A stretch of 64,000 bases of DNA from Rhodospirillales bacterium (GTDB lineage Bacteria; Pseudomonadota; Alphaproteobacteria; Rhodospirillales; Thalassospiraceae), in the NCBI GenBank assembly GCA_019634165.1, contig JAHQVT010000010.1, forward strand, positions 682,001 through 746,000. Direction: 5' to 3'. Each line of letters opens with the position of its first letter. Position 1 is the first letter of the stretch. The notes under the pieces were generated by a model that was given only the letters and a program-made list of their open reading frames with translations, was not told the origin of the DNA and made no database searches. Positions 36,788 to 46,940 of this stretch are shown here, piece by piece. The position numbers were made by a program, and so were the translations under genes.

Positions 36788-37308
36788 GCCCGTCAGACCC
36801 GCTAGACTCAACGAACCACGACGATAAACAGGACGAGGAGATCGTGTTGGTTCCGCTGACGGCCGCCTTTGCGGAGGTTGCAAGTGCCCTCCATGCGCAA
36901 GGCTTCGAGGATTGCTGGGATGGGAATGCCATTATTCGAATGCTTGATGTTCCCGGTGCGTTTGGTGTGTTGGCGTTTCAGCCGGGAAATGTGGCCCTGA
37001 ATGGTCAAGATCAGCCGTTGGGATTTGTGCTTATTCAGGCCGTAATTGATGAGGCCGAGATAAATACCATAACGGTTGCCCCCGCCGCCCGCCGATTGGG
37101 TGTGGGTAAAAAGCTGCTAGCAGCGGTTGAAGAACGCCTTCGCAACAACGATGTGAAACGCATGTTGCTTGAAGTTGCGGTTGATAATGATCCGGCGATT
37201 GGGCTTTATCGCCAAAACGGATTTGCCGAAGTCGGTCGGCGCAAAGGGTATTACAGCCGAAATGATGGCCGGAAAACGGATGCATTGGTGCTTGAACGCA
37301 TCTTGTAA
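36784..37308 (+). CDS. rimI: Ribosomal-protein-alanine N-acetyltransferase RimI
   Basis: 174 residues, ATG overlapping the tsaB stop. GNAT domain: 'INTITVAPAARRLGVGKKLLAAVEERL' and 'LLEVAVDNDPAIGLYRQNGFAEVGRRKGYY' are RimI hallmarks. It acetylates the N-terminus of S18 or other proteins. A 20-residue acidic lead (DSTNHDDKQDEE) precedes the domain. The tsaB-rimI pairing is classical. Confidence 0.93.
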   Translation: MSPSDPLDSTNHDDKQDEEIVLVPLTAAFAEVASALHAQGFEDCWDGNAIIRMLDVPGAFGVLAFQPGNVALNGQDQPLGFVLIQAVIDEAEINTITVAPAARRLGVGKKLLAAVEERLRNNDVKRMLLEVAVDNDPAIGLYRQNGFAEVGRRKGYYSRNDGRKTDALVLERIL

Positions 37309-37481
37309 TCGTTACATCTGTTGCAAGAATTTGCTACGAAAAGCACATGATGGCAAAGATAGTTCTGCAGAAAAGCACTTGCGCGAGTTGGACGCATTTT
37401 AATAAGCTATATCCACATAAATAGTGTGGTTTTGCGGATCAACCTGTTGTACTGTAAGCCGCCTTGGAACTGCTGGGTTGA

Positions 37482-37727
37482 CTATCCCTTGCGGATTGTT
37501 AATCGAAAAGTTCCCGGTATTTCGGCAATTTCGACCAGTTCGATGACGTCGTCACCCATCTCGGTAACCGAGCGCGGAACGTTTTTTAACGGTTCACCAG
37601 CGCCCAGCGTTACCTCAAGAACCTGACCTTTTGTCATGGTTTCAAGTTTGAGGCGGGTACGAACGAACGTCATTGGGCAGACATCGTTGGTGATGTCGAT
37701 TTTCTGGTCGGGTGTTTTGATGTCCAT
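37482..37727 (-). CDS. tusA: TusA-family sulfurtransferase
   Basis: 81 residues from ATG 37727, with AGGAG upstream. 'ITNDVCPMTFVRTRLKLETMTKGQVLEVTLGAGEPLKNVPRSV' carries the active Cys, but the usual CPxP reads CPMT, a variant common in alphaproteobacteria. It carries persulfide sulfur, for instance to tRNA thiolation or molybdenum cofactor steps. It stands alone between rimI and the Fur gene. Confidence 0.88.
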   Translation of the reverse strand: MDIKTPDQKIDITNDVCPMTFVRTRLKLETMTKGQVLEVTLGAGEPLKNVPRSVTEMGDDVIELVEIAEIPGTFRLTIRKG

Positions 37728-37976
37728 ACGGGGCTCCTGCCTTGGTGCGCGAATGTGAAGTAGCGCTCTTCTTGGTGGGTGGCAAGTGGGACACAGGAAG
37801 ATGCTGTTTATTATGTGGTGATGTGCGTTTTGGCGCAAATGATCGCAGGAATACGAATTTATCGTGAATTGAACCTTGCGATATGTGGCAGATTTTTCAA
37901 TATTCAGCCACAAGAGAGCAGAGCCTAGGGGTGAAGTCCTGGCTGGGGACAGGCGGAAACGGAAACGAGTAAGACA

Positions 37977-38399
37977 ATGCTTGCAGAATCAACCATCGAG
38001 CAGAAATGCATCGACGCGGGTCTTAAAATGACAGGTCAACGCCGGGTTATCGCCCGTGTGCTGTCTGAGGCTGATGATCACCCGGATGTGGAGCTGGTCT
38101 ATCGTCGGGCAACCGATATCGATCCTAAGATTTCGATTGCAACTGTTTATCGTACTGTTCGTCTTTTTGAAGAGGCGGATATTCTTGAGAAACATGACTT
38201 TGGTGACGGGCGTGCGCGTTACGAAGAACTCACCGAAGAGCATCATGATCATTTGATCGATATGCGTTCAAATAATGTGATCGAGTTTTCAAACGACAAA
38301 ATCGAAAAGCTTCAGGAAGAGATCGCCAACGAGCTTGGTTACAAGCTGGTGGGGCATCGCCTTGAACTTTATGGTGTTCCTTTGAAAGACGATAAGTAA
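37977..38399 (+). CDS. fur: Fur-family regulator (alphaproteobacterial Fur/Mur type)
   Basis: 140 residues. 'LKMTGQRRVIARVLSEADDHPDVELVYRRATDIDPKISIATVYRTVRLFEEADIL' is the Fur winged helix; 'EEHHDHLIDMRSNNVIEFSND' has the regulatory metal histidines. The CxxC structural-zinc pair found in enteric Fur is absent, as in alphaproteobacterial Fur/Mur, some of which sense manganese. It is a candidate controller of the heme locus at 49-59 kb. Irr is excluded by the missing HHH motif. Confidence 0.9.
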   Translation: MLAESTIEQKCIDAGLKMTGQRRVIARVLSEADDHPDVELVYRRATDIDPKISIATVYRTVRLFEEADILEKHDFGDGRARYEELTEEHHDHLIDMRSNNVIEFSNDKIEKLQEEIANELGYKLVGHRLELYGVPLKDDK

Positions 38400-38436
38400 A
38401 TCCGGTTTTCAACCGCACCAAAGATTTAAGAAATTC

Positions 38437-38468
38437 AAGGCCACTTGCTTAATTAGGCAAGTGGCCTT
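38437..38468 (+). terminator. Hairpin terminator after fur
   Basis: AAGGCCACTTGC (38437-38448) pairs perfectly with GCAAGTGGCCTT (38457-38468), with an 8-base loop. The T run is loose (CATAATTTTG). It lies 37 bases past the fur stop. Confidence 0.75.
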
Positions 38469-38561
38469 CATAATTTTGTTACGCGTTCTTCACAAACCCT
38501 TCACTCGCCCTTCACGCAAATCTTGCGCAAAATCCGGGCAGATGAACAAAAGGGTGTTGTC

Positions 38562-39356
38562 ATGCGCGACGAAAGACAGCTTCAGCGGCTTGAAGTCCGC
38601 CTTGCGGAAAATCAAGACGAAATTCTCGCCAGCCAGAAACTCCGTTACAAAGTATTTTACGAAGAACGTGGTGCAAAGCCGACCGCAGAAATGGCGGCCG
38701 AAAAACGTGACTTTGATCACTATGATCCGCTTTGCGACCATCTTCTGGTTCTTGACCATAGTCGTGGGGTTGGCCCGGACGCGGTTGTTGGAACCTATCG
38801 CCTCCTGCGCCAATCGGTTGCCAACGAACATGGCGGCTTTTACAGCGCAGATGAATACCACATTGAAAGCATGCTCAACGCGGTTAAGGAAACCGGCGAG
38901 ATCATGGAACTTGGTCGTTCCTGCGTTGAGGCCGATTATCGCACCATGCCGACCCTGCAGCTTTTGTGGCAGGGGATCGCGGCTTATGTTTTCAAATATG
39001 ACATCAAATTGATGTTTGGCTGTGCTTCGTTCCATGGAACGGACCCGGATGCCTTCAGTGATGTTCTGACCTATTTGCATCACAACCATCTTGCACCTGA
39101 AGACATGCGCCCACGCGCCATCGAAGAACGCTATGAGCCGATGTTGCGGTCAGAAATTGGCGGCATTGATCAACGCCAAGCCCTTCGTGACCTACCACCC
39201 CTGATCAAAGGGTATCTTCGTCTCGGCGGTTTTGTTGGCGACGGGGCGGTGGTTGATCATCAGTTCAATACCACTGACATCTGCATTGTGTTACCGACTG
39301 AAAAAGTAACTGATCGCTATTACAAGCATTACGAACGGACCGCGAGGGTATCGTGA
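38562..39356 (+). CDS. olsB: L-ornithine N-alpha-acyltransferase
   Basis: 264 residues from ATG 38562. 'QDEILASQKLRYKVFYEERGAKP' and 'LGRSCVEADYRTMPTLQLLWQGIAAYVFKYDIKLMFGCASFHGTDP' are the OlsB/PlsC-like hemolysin-type acyltransferase signature. It attaches a 3-hydroxyacyl chain to ornithine, giving lyso-ornithine lipid. It is coupled to olsA by a GTGA overlap, forming the standard ornithine-lipid pair. Confidence 0.92.
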   Translation: MRDERQLQRLEVRLAENQDEILASQKLRYKVFYEERGAKPTAEMAAEKRDFDHYDPLCDHLLVLDHSRGVGPDAVVGTYRLLRQSVANEHGGFYSADEYHIESMLNAVKETGEIMELGRSCVEADYRTMPTLQLLWQGIAAYVFKYDIKLMFGCASFHGTDPDAFSDVLTYLHHNHLAPEDMRPRAIEERYEPMLRSEIGGIDQRQALRDLPPLIKGYLRLGGFVGDGAVVDHQFNTTDICIVLPTEKVTDRYYKHYERTARVS

Positions 39357-40258
39357 ACTGCTATGTGTGTGCCGCTATCCGGCTGACAGCCTACGCACTT
39401 TTGACATTGGTATTATTGCCAGTTCAGATGGTGGCCATCGCGTGCCGTCTGCGTCTGGCAGATGAATTGCCGCGCTTTTATCACGCACTTTGCCTGCGCA
39501 TCCTTCATATCGAAGTGCGTGTATCGGGCGGGGAACTGATCGATGGGCCGGGTGTGATTGTTGCCAATCACGCGTCCTATCTTGATATTCCTGTGCTGGG
39601 CGCGCTGACCCGCGGTAGTTTCATTGCCAAAACCGAAGTGGCCAGTTGGCCGGTGTTTGGCTTTTTGGCAAAACTGTCGCGCACAACCTTTGTCGAACGC
39701 CGTGCGGTGCGATCGCGCGAACAGAACGATCAGCTAAGTGAACGGTTGCAGGGCGGTGATAAACTGATCTTGTTCCCGGAAGGCACAAGCAATGATGGTA
39801 ACCGGGTCTTGCGGTTTAAATCGACCTTGTTTGCATCTGCTGAACGGGCCATGCCCGATGGATCCCCGGTAAAGTTTCAACCGGTTTCAATTGCCGCCAC
39901 CCGTTTGGATGGTGCGCCAATTGGGCGCGATTTGCGTGCGTTTTACTCCTGGTACGGGGATATGGACTTGGCCCCGCATTTGTGGCAGTTTTTGGCACTC
40001 GGCAAAGTGACGGTTGAAATTGTTGTTCATCCGCCTGTGACCTTGGCAGATGCTGCCGGGTCGCGTAAGGAACTTGCCCGGATGTGTGAAGCCAGCGTTG
40101 CCCGTGGACATCAGGCAGCACTGAGCGGTCTACATCAGGGGGTTCCGGTTCAGCTAATTGACAGTGATTTGTCTGGCGAGCTGGTTGGATGTTCACCCCT
40201 TGCGATTATTTCAGAAGATTTTCGGCTGTTTGGTCCGGATCGACAGTTCGGCTCCTGA
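39353..40258 (+). CDS. olsA: Lyso-ornithine lipid O-acyltransferase
   Basis: 301 residues from GTG 39353. The acyltransferase boxes are 'VANHASYLDIPVLG' (HxxxxD with His and Asp), 'FVERRAV' and 'LILFPEGTSNDGNRVLRFKSTLF'. It is a PlsC-family membrane enzyme that adds the second acyl chain to make ornithine lipid, a phosphorus-free membrane lipid often made under phosphate stress. The last 50 residues are not family-like. Confidence 0.9.
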   Translation: MNCYVCAAIRLTAYALLTLVLLPVQMVAIACRLRLADELPRFYHALCLRILHIEVRVSGGELIDGPGVIVANHASYLDIPVLGALTRGSFIAKTEVASWPVFGFLAKLSRTTFVERRAVRSREQNDQLSERLQGGDKLILFPEGTSNDGNRVLRFKSTLFASAERAMPDGSPVKFQPVSIAATRLDGAPIGRDLRAFYSWYGDMDLAPHLWQFLALGKVTVEIVVHPPVTLADAAGSRKELARMCEASVARGHQAALSGLHQGVPVQLIDSDLSGELVGCSPLAIISEDFRLFGPDRQFGS

Positions 40259-40371
40259 CCGTTTTGCCGTATAATAAACCGGTTGGCGTGAAATTGGGTT
40301 TCACCTGACCGGGAATTCAGATATCGAGATGTCCAGAAAGTTCCGGTCATATGAATATGCGGAACTCAAGC

Positions 40372-40397
40372 GCGGTGTGAGAGATCACACCGCTTTT
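40372..40397 (+). terminator. Intrinsic terminator between olsA and miaB
   Basis: GCGGTGTGA (40372-40380), loop GAGA, TCACACCGC (40385-40393), then TTTT. It lies 113 bases past olsA and 32 bases before the preferred miaB start. Confidence 0.78.
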
Positions 40398-40428
40398 CGG
40401 CGTTTTGAGAGAGCGAAACGGATCTGGT

Positions 40429-41820
40429 GTGACTGAACCGAAGAAACTTTTTGTAAAAACCTATGGCTGTCAGATGAATGTCTATGACAGTCAGCGCATG
40501 CAGGATGTATTGGCGCCACTGGGATACCAGTCGGTCGACACTGCAAAAGATGCGGATATGGTGATCCTCAATACCTGTCATATCCGCGAGAAAGCAGCCG
40601 ATAAGGTGTTTTCCGATCTTGGGCGTGTGCGCAAACACAAAGAAGCCAAAGAGGCCAAAGGCGGCGACAAAATGATTGTCGCGGTGGCTGGTTGTGTTGC
40701 GCAGGCCGAAGGTGCGGAATTGATGCGGCGCGAACCAATGGTCGATATGGTGTTTGGCCCGCAGACCTATCACCGTCTGCCCGAAATGGTGGCGCGGGCA
40801 AACCGTGCGATTGGCCGCGACCGGATCATTGATACCGAATTCCCGGCCGAGGAAAAGTTTGATCACCTGCCGGCCCAGATATCGAAACAGGGTTATTCGG
40901 CGTTCCTTGCCATTCAGGAAGGCTGCGACAAATTCTGCACATTCTGCGTCGTGCCCTACACCCGTGGTGCCGAATATTCACGCCCCGGTGCGGATGTGAT
41001 CAAGGAAGCCCGCCAGATTGTTGCCCAAGGGACCCGTGAGCTGACCCTTTTGGGGCAGAATGTGAATGCCTATCACGGCGAAGCGCCGAACGGGGGTGAA
41101 TGGTCACTTGGCCGTTTGCTGCGCGAACTGGCCGAAATTGATGGGCTGGATCGCATTCGCTATACCACGTCGCATCCACGTGATGTTGATGATGATCTGA
41201 TTTCGGCCCACCGTGATCTTGATAAACTGATGCCGTTCTTACATCTGCCGGTACAGGCCGGATCGGACCGCGTGTTACAGGCAATGAACCGCAAACATAA
41301 TGGCGCAGATTACCGCGACGTTGTGGCAAGGTTGAAAGATGCCTGCCCGGATTTGGCATTGTCGTCGGACTTTATCGTTGGTTTTCCAGGCGAATCGGAT
41401 AAGGATTTTGAAGACACGATGGATATCGTGCGCGACATTACCTTTATTCAGGCATTCAGTTTTAAATATAGTCCGCGTCCGGGCACCCCGGCATCTGCGA
41501 TGGAATTACAGGTGCCTGAAAAAGTCAAAACCGAACGGATTATGCGTCTTCAGGCGCTTTTGGCAGAACAGCAGTTGGACTTTAACCGCAACTGCATTGG
41601 CAAAGAAATGGATGTGCTGTTGGAACGGTTTGGCAAACTTGAAGGCCAGCTCGTTGGTAAAAGCCCCTATATGCAGCCTATTCACGTCAGCGGATTGCCA
41701 GAATCGGCAATGGGCCAGATCGTGCGGTTGAAAATCACTGAAGCGCTGCCTAATTCCCTTGGTGGCGAGCTGGTCAACGCCCCACTGAGTGACCAGAAAT
41801 CTGAAAGGAACGTTGCGTGA
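40429..41820 (+). CDS. miaB: tRNA-2-methylthio-N6-dimethylallyladenosine synthase
   Basis: 463 residues from GTG 40429 ([17 protein letters not shown]); a TTG at 40405 is possible. The N-terminal methylthiotransferase cysteines are in 'YGCQMN', 'LNTCHIRE' and 'AGCVAQ', the radical-SAM triad in 'GCDKFCTFC', and a TRAM domain at the C-terminus. It methylthiolates A37 of tRNAs. It is the first gene of the miaB-phoH-ybeY-corC-lnt unit. Confidence 0.96.
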   Translation: MTEPKKLFVKTYGCQMNVYDSQRMQDVLAPLGYQSVDTAKDADMVILNTCHIREKAADKVFSDLGRVRKHKEAKEAKGGDKMIVAVAGCVAQAEGAELMRREPMVDMVFGPQTYHRLPEMVARANRAIGRDRIIDTEFPAEEKFDHLPAQISKQGYSAFLAIQEGCDKFCTFCVVPYTRGAEYSRPGADVIKEARQIVAQGTRELTLLGQNVNAYHGEAPNGGEWSLGRLLRELAEIDGLDRIRYTTSHPRDVDDDLISAHRDLDKLMPFLHLPVQAGSDRVLQAMNRKHNGADYRDVVARLKDACPDLALSSDFIVGFPGESDKDFEDTMDIVRDITFIQAFSFKYSPRPGTPASAMELQVPEKVKTERIMRLQALLAEQQLDFNRNCIGKEMDVLLERFGKLEGQLVGKSPYMQPIHVSGLPESAMGQIVRLKITEALPNSLGGELVNAPLSDQKSERNVA

Positions 41821-42941
41821 GCGGCACTTCTGCGAAAACCACCAAACCAAAAAGCACGGCCAAAAAGGCAACACCGAAAAAAATCGCGACCAAAGATCAA
41901 GACAAGATCGAGTTTTCTGATAACGCGCTTGCGCAGGTTCTTTATGGACCACAGGCAGAAAATCTGACCCGCCTTTCCGAAAAAACCGGGGTTCAGGTGT
42001 CAAGCCGTGGCTTGGTTGTTACCCTTGCAGGTGAAGCACAAAAGGTTGCTCAAGCCAAAAAGGTTCTCTCCCAGCTTTATGCGCGTCTGCGCGATAAGGA
42101 AATAGATCTGATTGATGGGGAAACCATTGATGGTGCGATCCGATTATCCGAACCCGATGGCGAAGATCCGTGGAACGGCCAGACCAAAGACATGTTTGGT
42201 GGATCGCGACTGACCATTCAGACCAAAAAGCGCCGGATTTCGCCGCGCTCCAAACGTCAGAAAGACTATGTCGAGGCGATCCTTGATAATGAACTGATCT
42301 TTGGCATTGGTCCGGCTGGTACGGGTAAGACCTATTTGGCGGTCGCTATGGCCGTGCAGGCCTTTATTCTGGGTCAGGTTGATCGCATTATCCTGTCGCG
42401 CCCGGCGGTGGAAGCGGGCGAACGGCTGGGCTTTTTGCCCGGTGATTTGAAAGATAAAGTCGATCCGTATCTTCGTCCGCTTTATGACGCGCTGCACGAC
42501 ACGCTTCCGGGGGATGTGGTGATCAAGCGCATGGAAAGCGGCGAGATCGAAGTCGCCCCGCTTGCCTTTATGCGCGGACGTACGCTTGCACATGCTTTTG
42601 TCATCCTTGACGAGGCACAAAACACCACCCCGATGCAGATGAAGATGTTTCTGACCCGGTTGGGCGAAGGATCGCGCATGGTAATCACCGGTGATATGAC
42701 ACAGGTCGATTTACCCGATGGGACAAAATCGGGTTTGCGTGATGCGTTGGAAACCATTGGTGATGTTAAGGGTGTTGCAACGATCAAATTTGATCAGCGC
42801 GACATTGTTCGCCATCATTTGGTGACCAAAATTGTGCAGGCCTATGACGCGGCGGACGAGTTGCGCGATCGCTTGAAAAAAAGCTATCGCGGCAATAAGG
42901 ACGATGCCAGCAAGGATACGGACAATGACGGCACCGCTTGA
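41817..42941 (+). CDS. phoH: PhoH-family ATPase (YbeZ)
   Basis: 374 residues from GTG 41817, overlapping miaB by GTGA, with AAGGAA upstream. A Lys-rich head (1-35) precedes a KH-like region, then Walker A '[12 protein letters not shown]' and Walker B '[25 protein letters not shown]'. Members of this family work with YbeY in RNA handling. The acidic tail ends '[13 protein letters not shown]'. Confidence 0.94.
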   Translation: MSGTSAKTTKPKSTAKKATPKKIATKDQDKIEFSDNALAQVLYGPQAENLTRLSEKTGVQVSSRGLVVTLAGEAQKVAQAKKVLSQLYARLRDKEIDLIDGETIDGAIRLSEPDGEDPWNGQTKDMFGGSRLTIQTKKRRISPRSKRQKDYVEAILDNELIFGIGPAGTGKTYLAVAMAVQAFILGQVDRIILSRPAVEAGERLGFLPGDLKDKVDPYLRPLYDALHDTLPGDVVIKRMESGEIEVAPLAFMRGRTLAHAFVILDEAQNTTPMQMKMFLTRLGEGSRMVITGDMTQVDLPDGTKSGLRDALETIGDVKGVATIKFDQRDIVRHHLVTKIVQAYDAADELRDRLKKSYRGNKDDASKDTDNDGTA

Positions 42942-43515
42942 TCTTGATCTGGACGTCGAAGCCGGTGCTTGGGAAAAAGCCGAAATTGACGCGATAGAAG
43001 CCGCGGTGATCGCCGCCCTCGATGGTGCGCTGGCCGATGGTGCGCTTTGGGAAGAAAGTGCGGTTCCAACCGACGGCACCGCTGATGAGGGTGATGGTGC
43101 ATCGCTTTTATCTGTTGCCCCGGTGGTTGAGGTTGGTGTTCGTCTTTCTGATGATGCGTCGGTGCAAATCCTCAATCGCGACTACCGCGACAAGGATAAA
43201 CCCACCAATGTTTTGTCTTTTGCGGCCCTTGAAAGTGCGGATGATGCTGATGCCTTCATGATGGCCCCGGACATGCCCTTGATGCTGGGTGACATTGTCA
43301 TTGCCCGCGAAACATGTGCCCGCGAAGCGGTCGAGCAGAACAAGTCCCTGAAAAATCATCTTGTTCATCTTGCCGTTCATGGCACGCTGCATCTTGTCGG
43401 TTACGATCATATGGTTGATGATGAAGCCGAAGAGATGGAAGAACTTGAACGGCAAATTCTTGCAGGCCTTGGGATAGATGATCCCTATGAGCCAATTGAA
43501 GATGAACCGGTTTAG
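42925..43515 (+). CDS. ybeY: Endoribonuclease / rRNA maturation factor YbeY
   Basis: 196 residues from ATG 42925, with AAGGA upstream, overlapping phoH by 17 bases. The zinc motif '[15 protein letters not shown]' (HxxxHxxxxxH) is intact, as is '[16 protein letters not shown]'. It acts in 16S rRNA 3' processing and ribosome quality control. An Ala/Glu/Asp-rich stretch at about 28-60 makes it longer than E. coli YbeY. Confidence 0.95.
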   Translation: MTAPLDLDLDVEAGAWEKAEIDAIEAAVIAALDGALADGALWEESAVPTDGTADEGDGASLLSVAPVVEVGVRLSDDASVQILNRDYRDKDKPTNVLSFAALESADDADAFMMAPDMPLMLGDIVIARETCAREAVEQNKSLKNHLVHLAVHGTLHLVGYDHMVDDEAEEMEELERQILAGLGIDDPYEPIEDEPV

Positions 43516-43569
43516 AATCTGACCCTAGATACACAGTTCGTTTGAATTAAAGGATGTCGAACCCGACCC

Positions 43570-44550
43570 ATGAACGACAGTAGTCAACGCGACGACGATC
43601 ACGACAGTATGAACCCTCGCACAGGCGAGGATTCAAACCAGGATGCCGAAACGGGCTCCTTATGGGGCAATATGGCCTCAGCACTGGGATTCCGGCGTGG
43701 TAAATCACGTAACGGCGAAGCGTCACTAAGCGATACGCTTGAAGAACTCGCCGAGCGGACCGGAGAAGACGACGAGCCGGTTTCGTTGCATGAACGTTCC
43801 CTGTTTGAAAACATCATTGCCCTGCGTGACATGACGGCAGAAGACGTCATGATTCCCCGCGCCGATATTGTCGCAGTGCCCAAAACCATCGAACTTGAAG
43901 AATTGGTCGAGGTGATGGTCAAAAAGGCGCATTCGCGTTTGCCTGTTTATGGCGATACGCTTGATGATATTGCTGGCATGGTGCACATCAAGGATGTCTT
44001 GGGGTGTGTTGCTGCAGGGCGTGAATTTAGCCTGCAGGCTCTTTTACGGCGGGTCTTGTTTGTGTCCCCCGCCATCCGTGTTCTTGACCTTCTGTCGGAA
44101 ATGCGGTTGTCACGCACCCATATGGCGCTGGTGGTTGATGAGTTTGGTGGCATTGATGGTCTGATCACGATCGAAGATTTGGTCGAGGAGATCGTTGGTG
44201 AGATTGATGACGAGCACGACGTTGATCAAACGCCCAAACTGATCCGTCTTTCAGATGGATGTTACATTGCCGATGCGCGCTATGAGGTCGAAGACCTTGA
44301 AGAAAAGCTGTCCTTTGGCTTGCTTGACGAAGATGAAGACGAAGATATCGACACACTTGGCGGGCTTGTCTTCTCGCTCGCCGGACGGGTTCCAGCCCGT
44401 GGAGAGTTGATAGATCATCCAAGTGGTATTCAGTTTGAAGTGCTTGAAGCTGATCCACGTCGTATTCGCCGGTTGCGTATTCATATGGTCCGCCAAGATA
44501 CGTTGCCCTTGGCCGAAGAACCCAGTGTTCAGGAAAAATCGGATGATTAA
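43570..44550 (+). CDS. corC: CBS-domain protein CorC/TlyC (hemolysin family)
   Basis: 326 residues. An acidic N-terminal region (1-75) is followed by two CBS domains ('ALRDMTAEDVMIPRADIVAVP' and 'MRLSRTHMALVVDEFGGIDGLITIEDLVEEIVGEI') and the CorC_HlyC domain ending near 'RIRRLRIHMV'. There is no membrane DUF21 part. The family is tied to magnesium/cobalt efflux. It lies between ybeY and lnt in the usual order and overlaps lnt by eight bases. Confidence 0.92.
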   Translation: MNDSSQRDDDHDSMNPRTGEDSNQDAETGSLWGNMASALGFRRGKSRNGEASLSDTLEELAERTGEDDEPVSLHERSLFENIIALRDMTAEDVMIPRADIVAVPKTIELEELVEVMVKKAHSRLPVYGDTLDDIAGMVHIKDVLGCVAAGREFSLQALLRRVLFVSPAIRVLDLLSEMRLSRTHMALVVDEFGGIDGLITIEDLVEEIVGEIDDEHDVDQTPKLIRLSDGCYIADARYEVEDLEEKLSFGLLDEDEDEDIDTLGGLVFSLAGRVPARGELIDHPSGIQFEVLEADPRRIRRLRIHMVRQDTLPLAEEPSVQEKSDD

Positions 44551-46120
44551 GACAGTGGCGATGCGTCTTGCTGGTCTTTCTGGCTGGCGCAGACGTTTTG
44601 TCTGGTTGATTTCCGGGGCGGTTGCGGTATTGGCGCTGCCGCCCTTCTTTTTTATCCCAGTCTTGCCGATCTGTTTTGCACTCCTGCTTTGGAGCCTTGA
44701 AGGCGTTCGATGCAATAAGGGGGCTTTGTCGGCGGGGTGGTGGTTTGGAACCGGGCATTTTGCTGCCGGGTTTTATTGGGTCAGTCATGCCTTTTTGGTT
44801 CAGCCAGAAATTTATGGCTGGATGATCCCGTTTGCCTTGATCGGTCTTGGCGGCGGGCTTGCGATTTTTCCAATGTTGGCGGTATGGGCAAGCTGGCGGT
44901 TGACCGACGGACTTGTTCGGCGTGCGGTGTTGCTTGCAGTTTTCTGGTCCGTTTCTGAGTATGTTCGCGGTCATATCCTGACCGGATTTCCATGGAACTT
45001 ACTGGCTCATATCTGGGCGATTGATCCGGCTCCGATGCAGTTTGCATCCGTTGTCGGGGTTTATGGACTTTCGTTTGTCACCGCATTGTTTGCGACCTTG
45101 CCTGCGGCAGTGGTTTCGGGAAAAACCGGGCGCGTTGCCGCATCTTTGGGTGTTTTGATTGCTATTGTGCTTTGGGGTGGTGGAGAATTACGGCTGTCAT
45201 TTGTTGGTCCTGCTGCTACGGATGTGCCGCTTTCTGAATTGTCACCGGATGTGCCGGTGGTTCAGATTGTTCAGCCCAATATCGCGCAACGTGATAAGTG
45301 GCGACCGGAGCTACAAAACCAGCATTTTTCCGAACTGATCGAAATGTCGTATCGTCCTGATGGGATGAAGCCGGGGCAGAAACGCATTGTGATTTGGCCA
45401 GAAACGGCAGCGACCTTTTTTGTCGAAACGCAAACAACTGCCAGAATGCAGATGGCAGCGACACTGGGGCCCGACGATATCCTGATTACTGGGGCACCGC
45501 GAACCTATCCACGTGATACAGGTGAATACAAGGTGTGGAACGCGATTCAGGTGATTGATGCCAGCGGCGAGATTATCGCCAGCTTTGATAAGTTTCATCT
45601 CGTGCCATTTGGCGAATATGTGCCGTTCCGATCCATATTGCCATTGCCAAAATTGACCGCGGGCCGGACGGACTTTTCAGCAGGTCCGGGGCCTCAGACC
45701 CTTTCAGTGGCGGGGATGCCCAGCTTTTCACCCCTGATTTGTTATGAGGTGATTTTCCCCGGTGCGGTCGCTGATGATGAAAATCGACCTGATTGGTTGT
45801 TGAATGTGACCAATGACGGTTGGTTTGGCGATAGTGCGGGCCCATATCAGCATATGGCAGCAGCGCGTTTTCGTTCTGTTGAGGAAGGTTTGCCGCTGGT
45901 TCGGGCCGCTTATACTGGCGTATCGGTTTTCTTCGATCCTTATGGACGTAAACTTGCGGACCTCTCCTTAAGAACAAGGGGCACCCTCCTTCACCCCCTT
46001 TTGAGTGATAAAAACCATACTACAGTATATTATTTGTGGCGTGATATTCTATTTTACGGTATTGTGACCTTCTTCGCCGTTCTCGTTATGGGATATAACC
46101 GGGTGTCAAAATCCCTCTAG
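44543..46120 (+). CDS. lnt: Apolipoprotein N-acyltransferase
   Basis: 525 residues from ATG 44543, with AGGA upstream. The N-terminal half has about six membrane segments, then a periplasmic nitrilase domain with catalytic Glu in 'VIWPETAATFF', Lys in 'FDKFHLVPFGEYVPFR' and Cys in 'PLICYEVIFP'. It adds the third acyl chain to lipoproteins in the inner membrane. It is the last gene of the miaB run. Confidence 0.95.
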   Translation: MIKTVAMRLAGLSGWRRRFVWLISGAVAVLALPPFFFIPVLPICFALLLWSLEGVRCNKGALSAGWWFGTGHFAAGFYWVSHAFLVQPEIYGWMIPFALIGLGGGLAIFPMLAVWASWRLTDGLVRRAVLLAVFWSVSEYVRGHILTGFPWNLLAHIWAIDPAPMQFASVVGVYGLSFVTALFATLPAAVVSGKTGRVAASLGVLIAIVLWGGGELRLSFVGPAATDVPLSELSPDVPVVQIVQPNIAQRDKWRPELQNQHFSELIEMSYRPDGMKPGQKRIVIWPETAATFFVETQTTARMQMAATLGPDDILITGAPRTYPRDTGEYKVWNAIQVIDASGEIIASFDKFHLVPFGEYVPFRSILPLPKLTAGRTDFSAGPGPQTLSVAGMPSFSPLICYEVIFPGAVADDENRPDWLLNVTNDGWFGDSAGPYQHMAAARFRSVEEGLPLVRAAYTGVSVFFDPYGRKLADLSLRTRGTLLHPLLSDKNHTTVYYLWRDILFYGIVTFFAVLVMGYNRVSKSL

Positions 46121-46205
46121 GCGGCTGTGAAATGCGCTGAACCGTCCAGAGATTGTCCCATCTCAATAAGGGCGGATAGGCCGGAGTGTGAGAAGGAACA
46201 ATTTT

Positions 46206-46700
46206 ATGTCGCCCAAGGATGATAGCACGATGGTAAAAAACACACGCGGCCGTGGCCGTGGCCGGACTGCAAGTGGCAAACCAAATCCTGTCGATATACA
46301 TGTTGGGGCACGTGTGCGCCTTCGCAGAACCCTGCTTGGCATGAGCCAGGAAAAATTGGGTGAAGCAATTGGCCTGACGTTCCAGCAAGTCCAGAAATAT
46401 GAACGTGGTGCCAACCGTGTTGGTGCCTCGCGACTTTATGATTTGTCGCGTGTTCTTGAAGTACCGGTATCGTTCTTCTTTGACGATATGCCTGACGAAA
46501 TTTCGTCGAAATCGGTTCATGAACGCCGCGAAATGTCCGAAAGCCCCGACCCGTTTGACAATGATCCGATGAATAGACGCGAAACGCTTGAACTGGTGCG
46601 CGCCTATTACCGGATTACCGATCCCAACCAGCGCAAGAAGATTTTTGAACTGGTTAAGTCAATGGGCGCTTTGCAAGCAACTGATTCCGATCAGAAATAA
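46206..46700 (+). CDS. XRE-family regulator
   Basis: 164 residues from ATG 46206, with GAAGGAAC upstream. After a basic Arg/Gly-rich head, 'VGARVRLRRTLLGMSQEKLGEAIGLTFQQVQKYERGANRVGASRLYDLSRVLEVPVSFFFDD' is a full XRE helix-turn-helix. The C-terminal 'RRETLELVRAYYRITDPNQRKKIFELVKSM' is the extension seen in the alphaproteobacterial PhrR-like group. It lies between lnt and metK with its own terminator. Target genes unknown. Confidence 0.88.
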   Translation: MSPKDDSTMVKNTRGRGRGRTASGKPNPVDIHVGARVRLRRTLLGMSQEKLGEAIGLTFQQVQKYERGANRVGASRLYDLSRVLEVPVSFFFDDMPDEISSKSVHERREMSESPDPFDNDPMNRRETLELVRAYYRITDPNQRKKIFELVKSMGALQATDSDQK

Positions 46701-46726
46701 GTTTGCTGTGCTGTAGGTCTATGAAG

Positions 46727-46764
46727 GGCGCATTTCGCAAGCTACGAAGTGCGTCTTTTCTTTT
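46727..46764 (+). terminator. Intrinsic terminator after the XRE gene
   Basis: GGCGCATTTCG (46727-46737) pairs with CGAAGTGCGTC (46745-46755) with two G-T pairs, followed by TTTTCTTTT. It lies 26 bases past the stop and implies that metK has its own promoter further on. Confidence 0.8.
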
Positions 46765-46820
46765 GGCGTAAAATGGCCGTCAGGCTATGCAATTTTTTGG
46801 TTACTATTTTGCGTCGATGA

Positions 46821-46861
46821 TGCTTGACCTTGAATTTGTGATCAGGCAAAAGCGTCAAGCA
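46821..46861. promoter_or_regulatory. Perfect inverted repeat TGCTTGAC...GTCAAGCA upstream of metK
   Basis: TGCTTGAC (46821-46828) and GTCAAGCA (46854-46861) are exact complements with 25 bases between. It lies about 145 bases before metK. It could be a regulator site or a leader stem; no convincing -10 box follows the TTGACC inside it. Confidence 0.42.
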
Positions 46862-46940
46862 GTTTGAAACAAAGCTGCATCATGTGGACGGATTTGGACC
46901 GCTTGCCACCACACAAAAAAAGGCTAAGTGGGCGCTATCG

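Noticed and set aside
40405..40428. TTG start for miaB
   Set aside because: The extra eight residues are not conserved in the family, and the TTG lies only eight bases after the terminator T run; GTG 40429 fits better.
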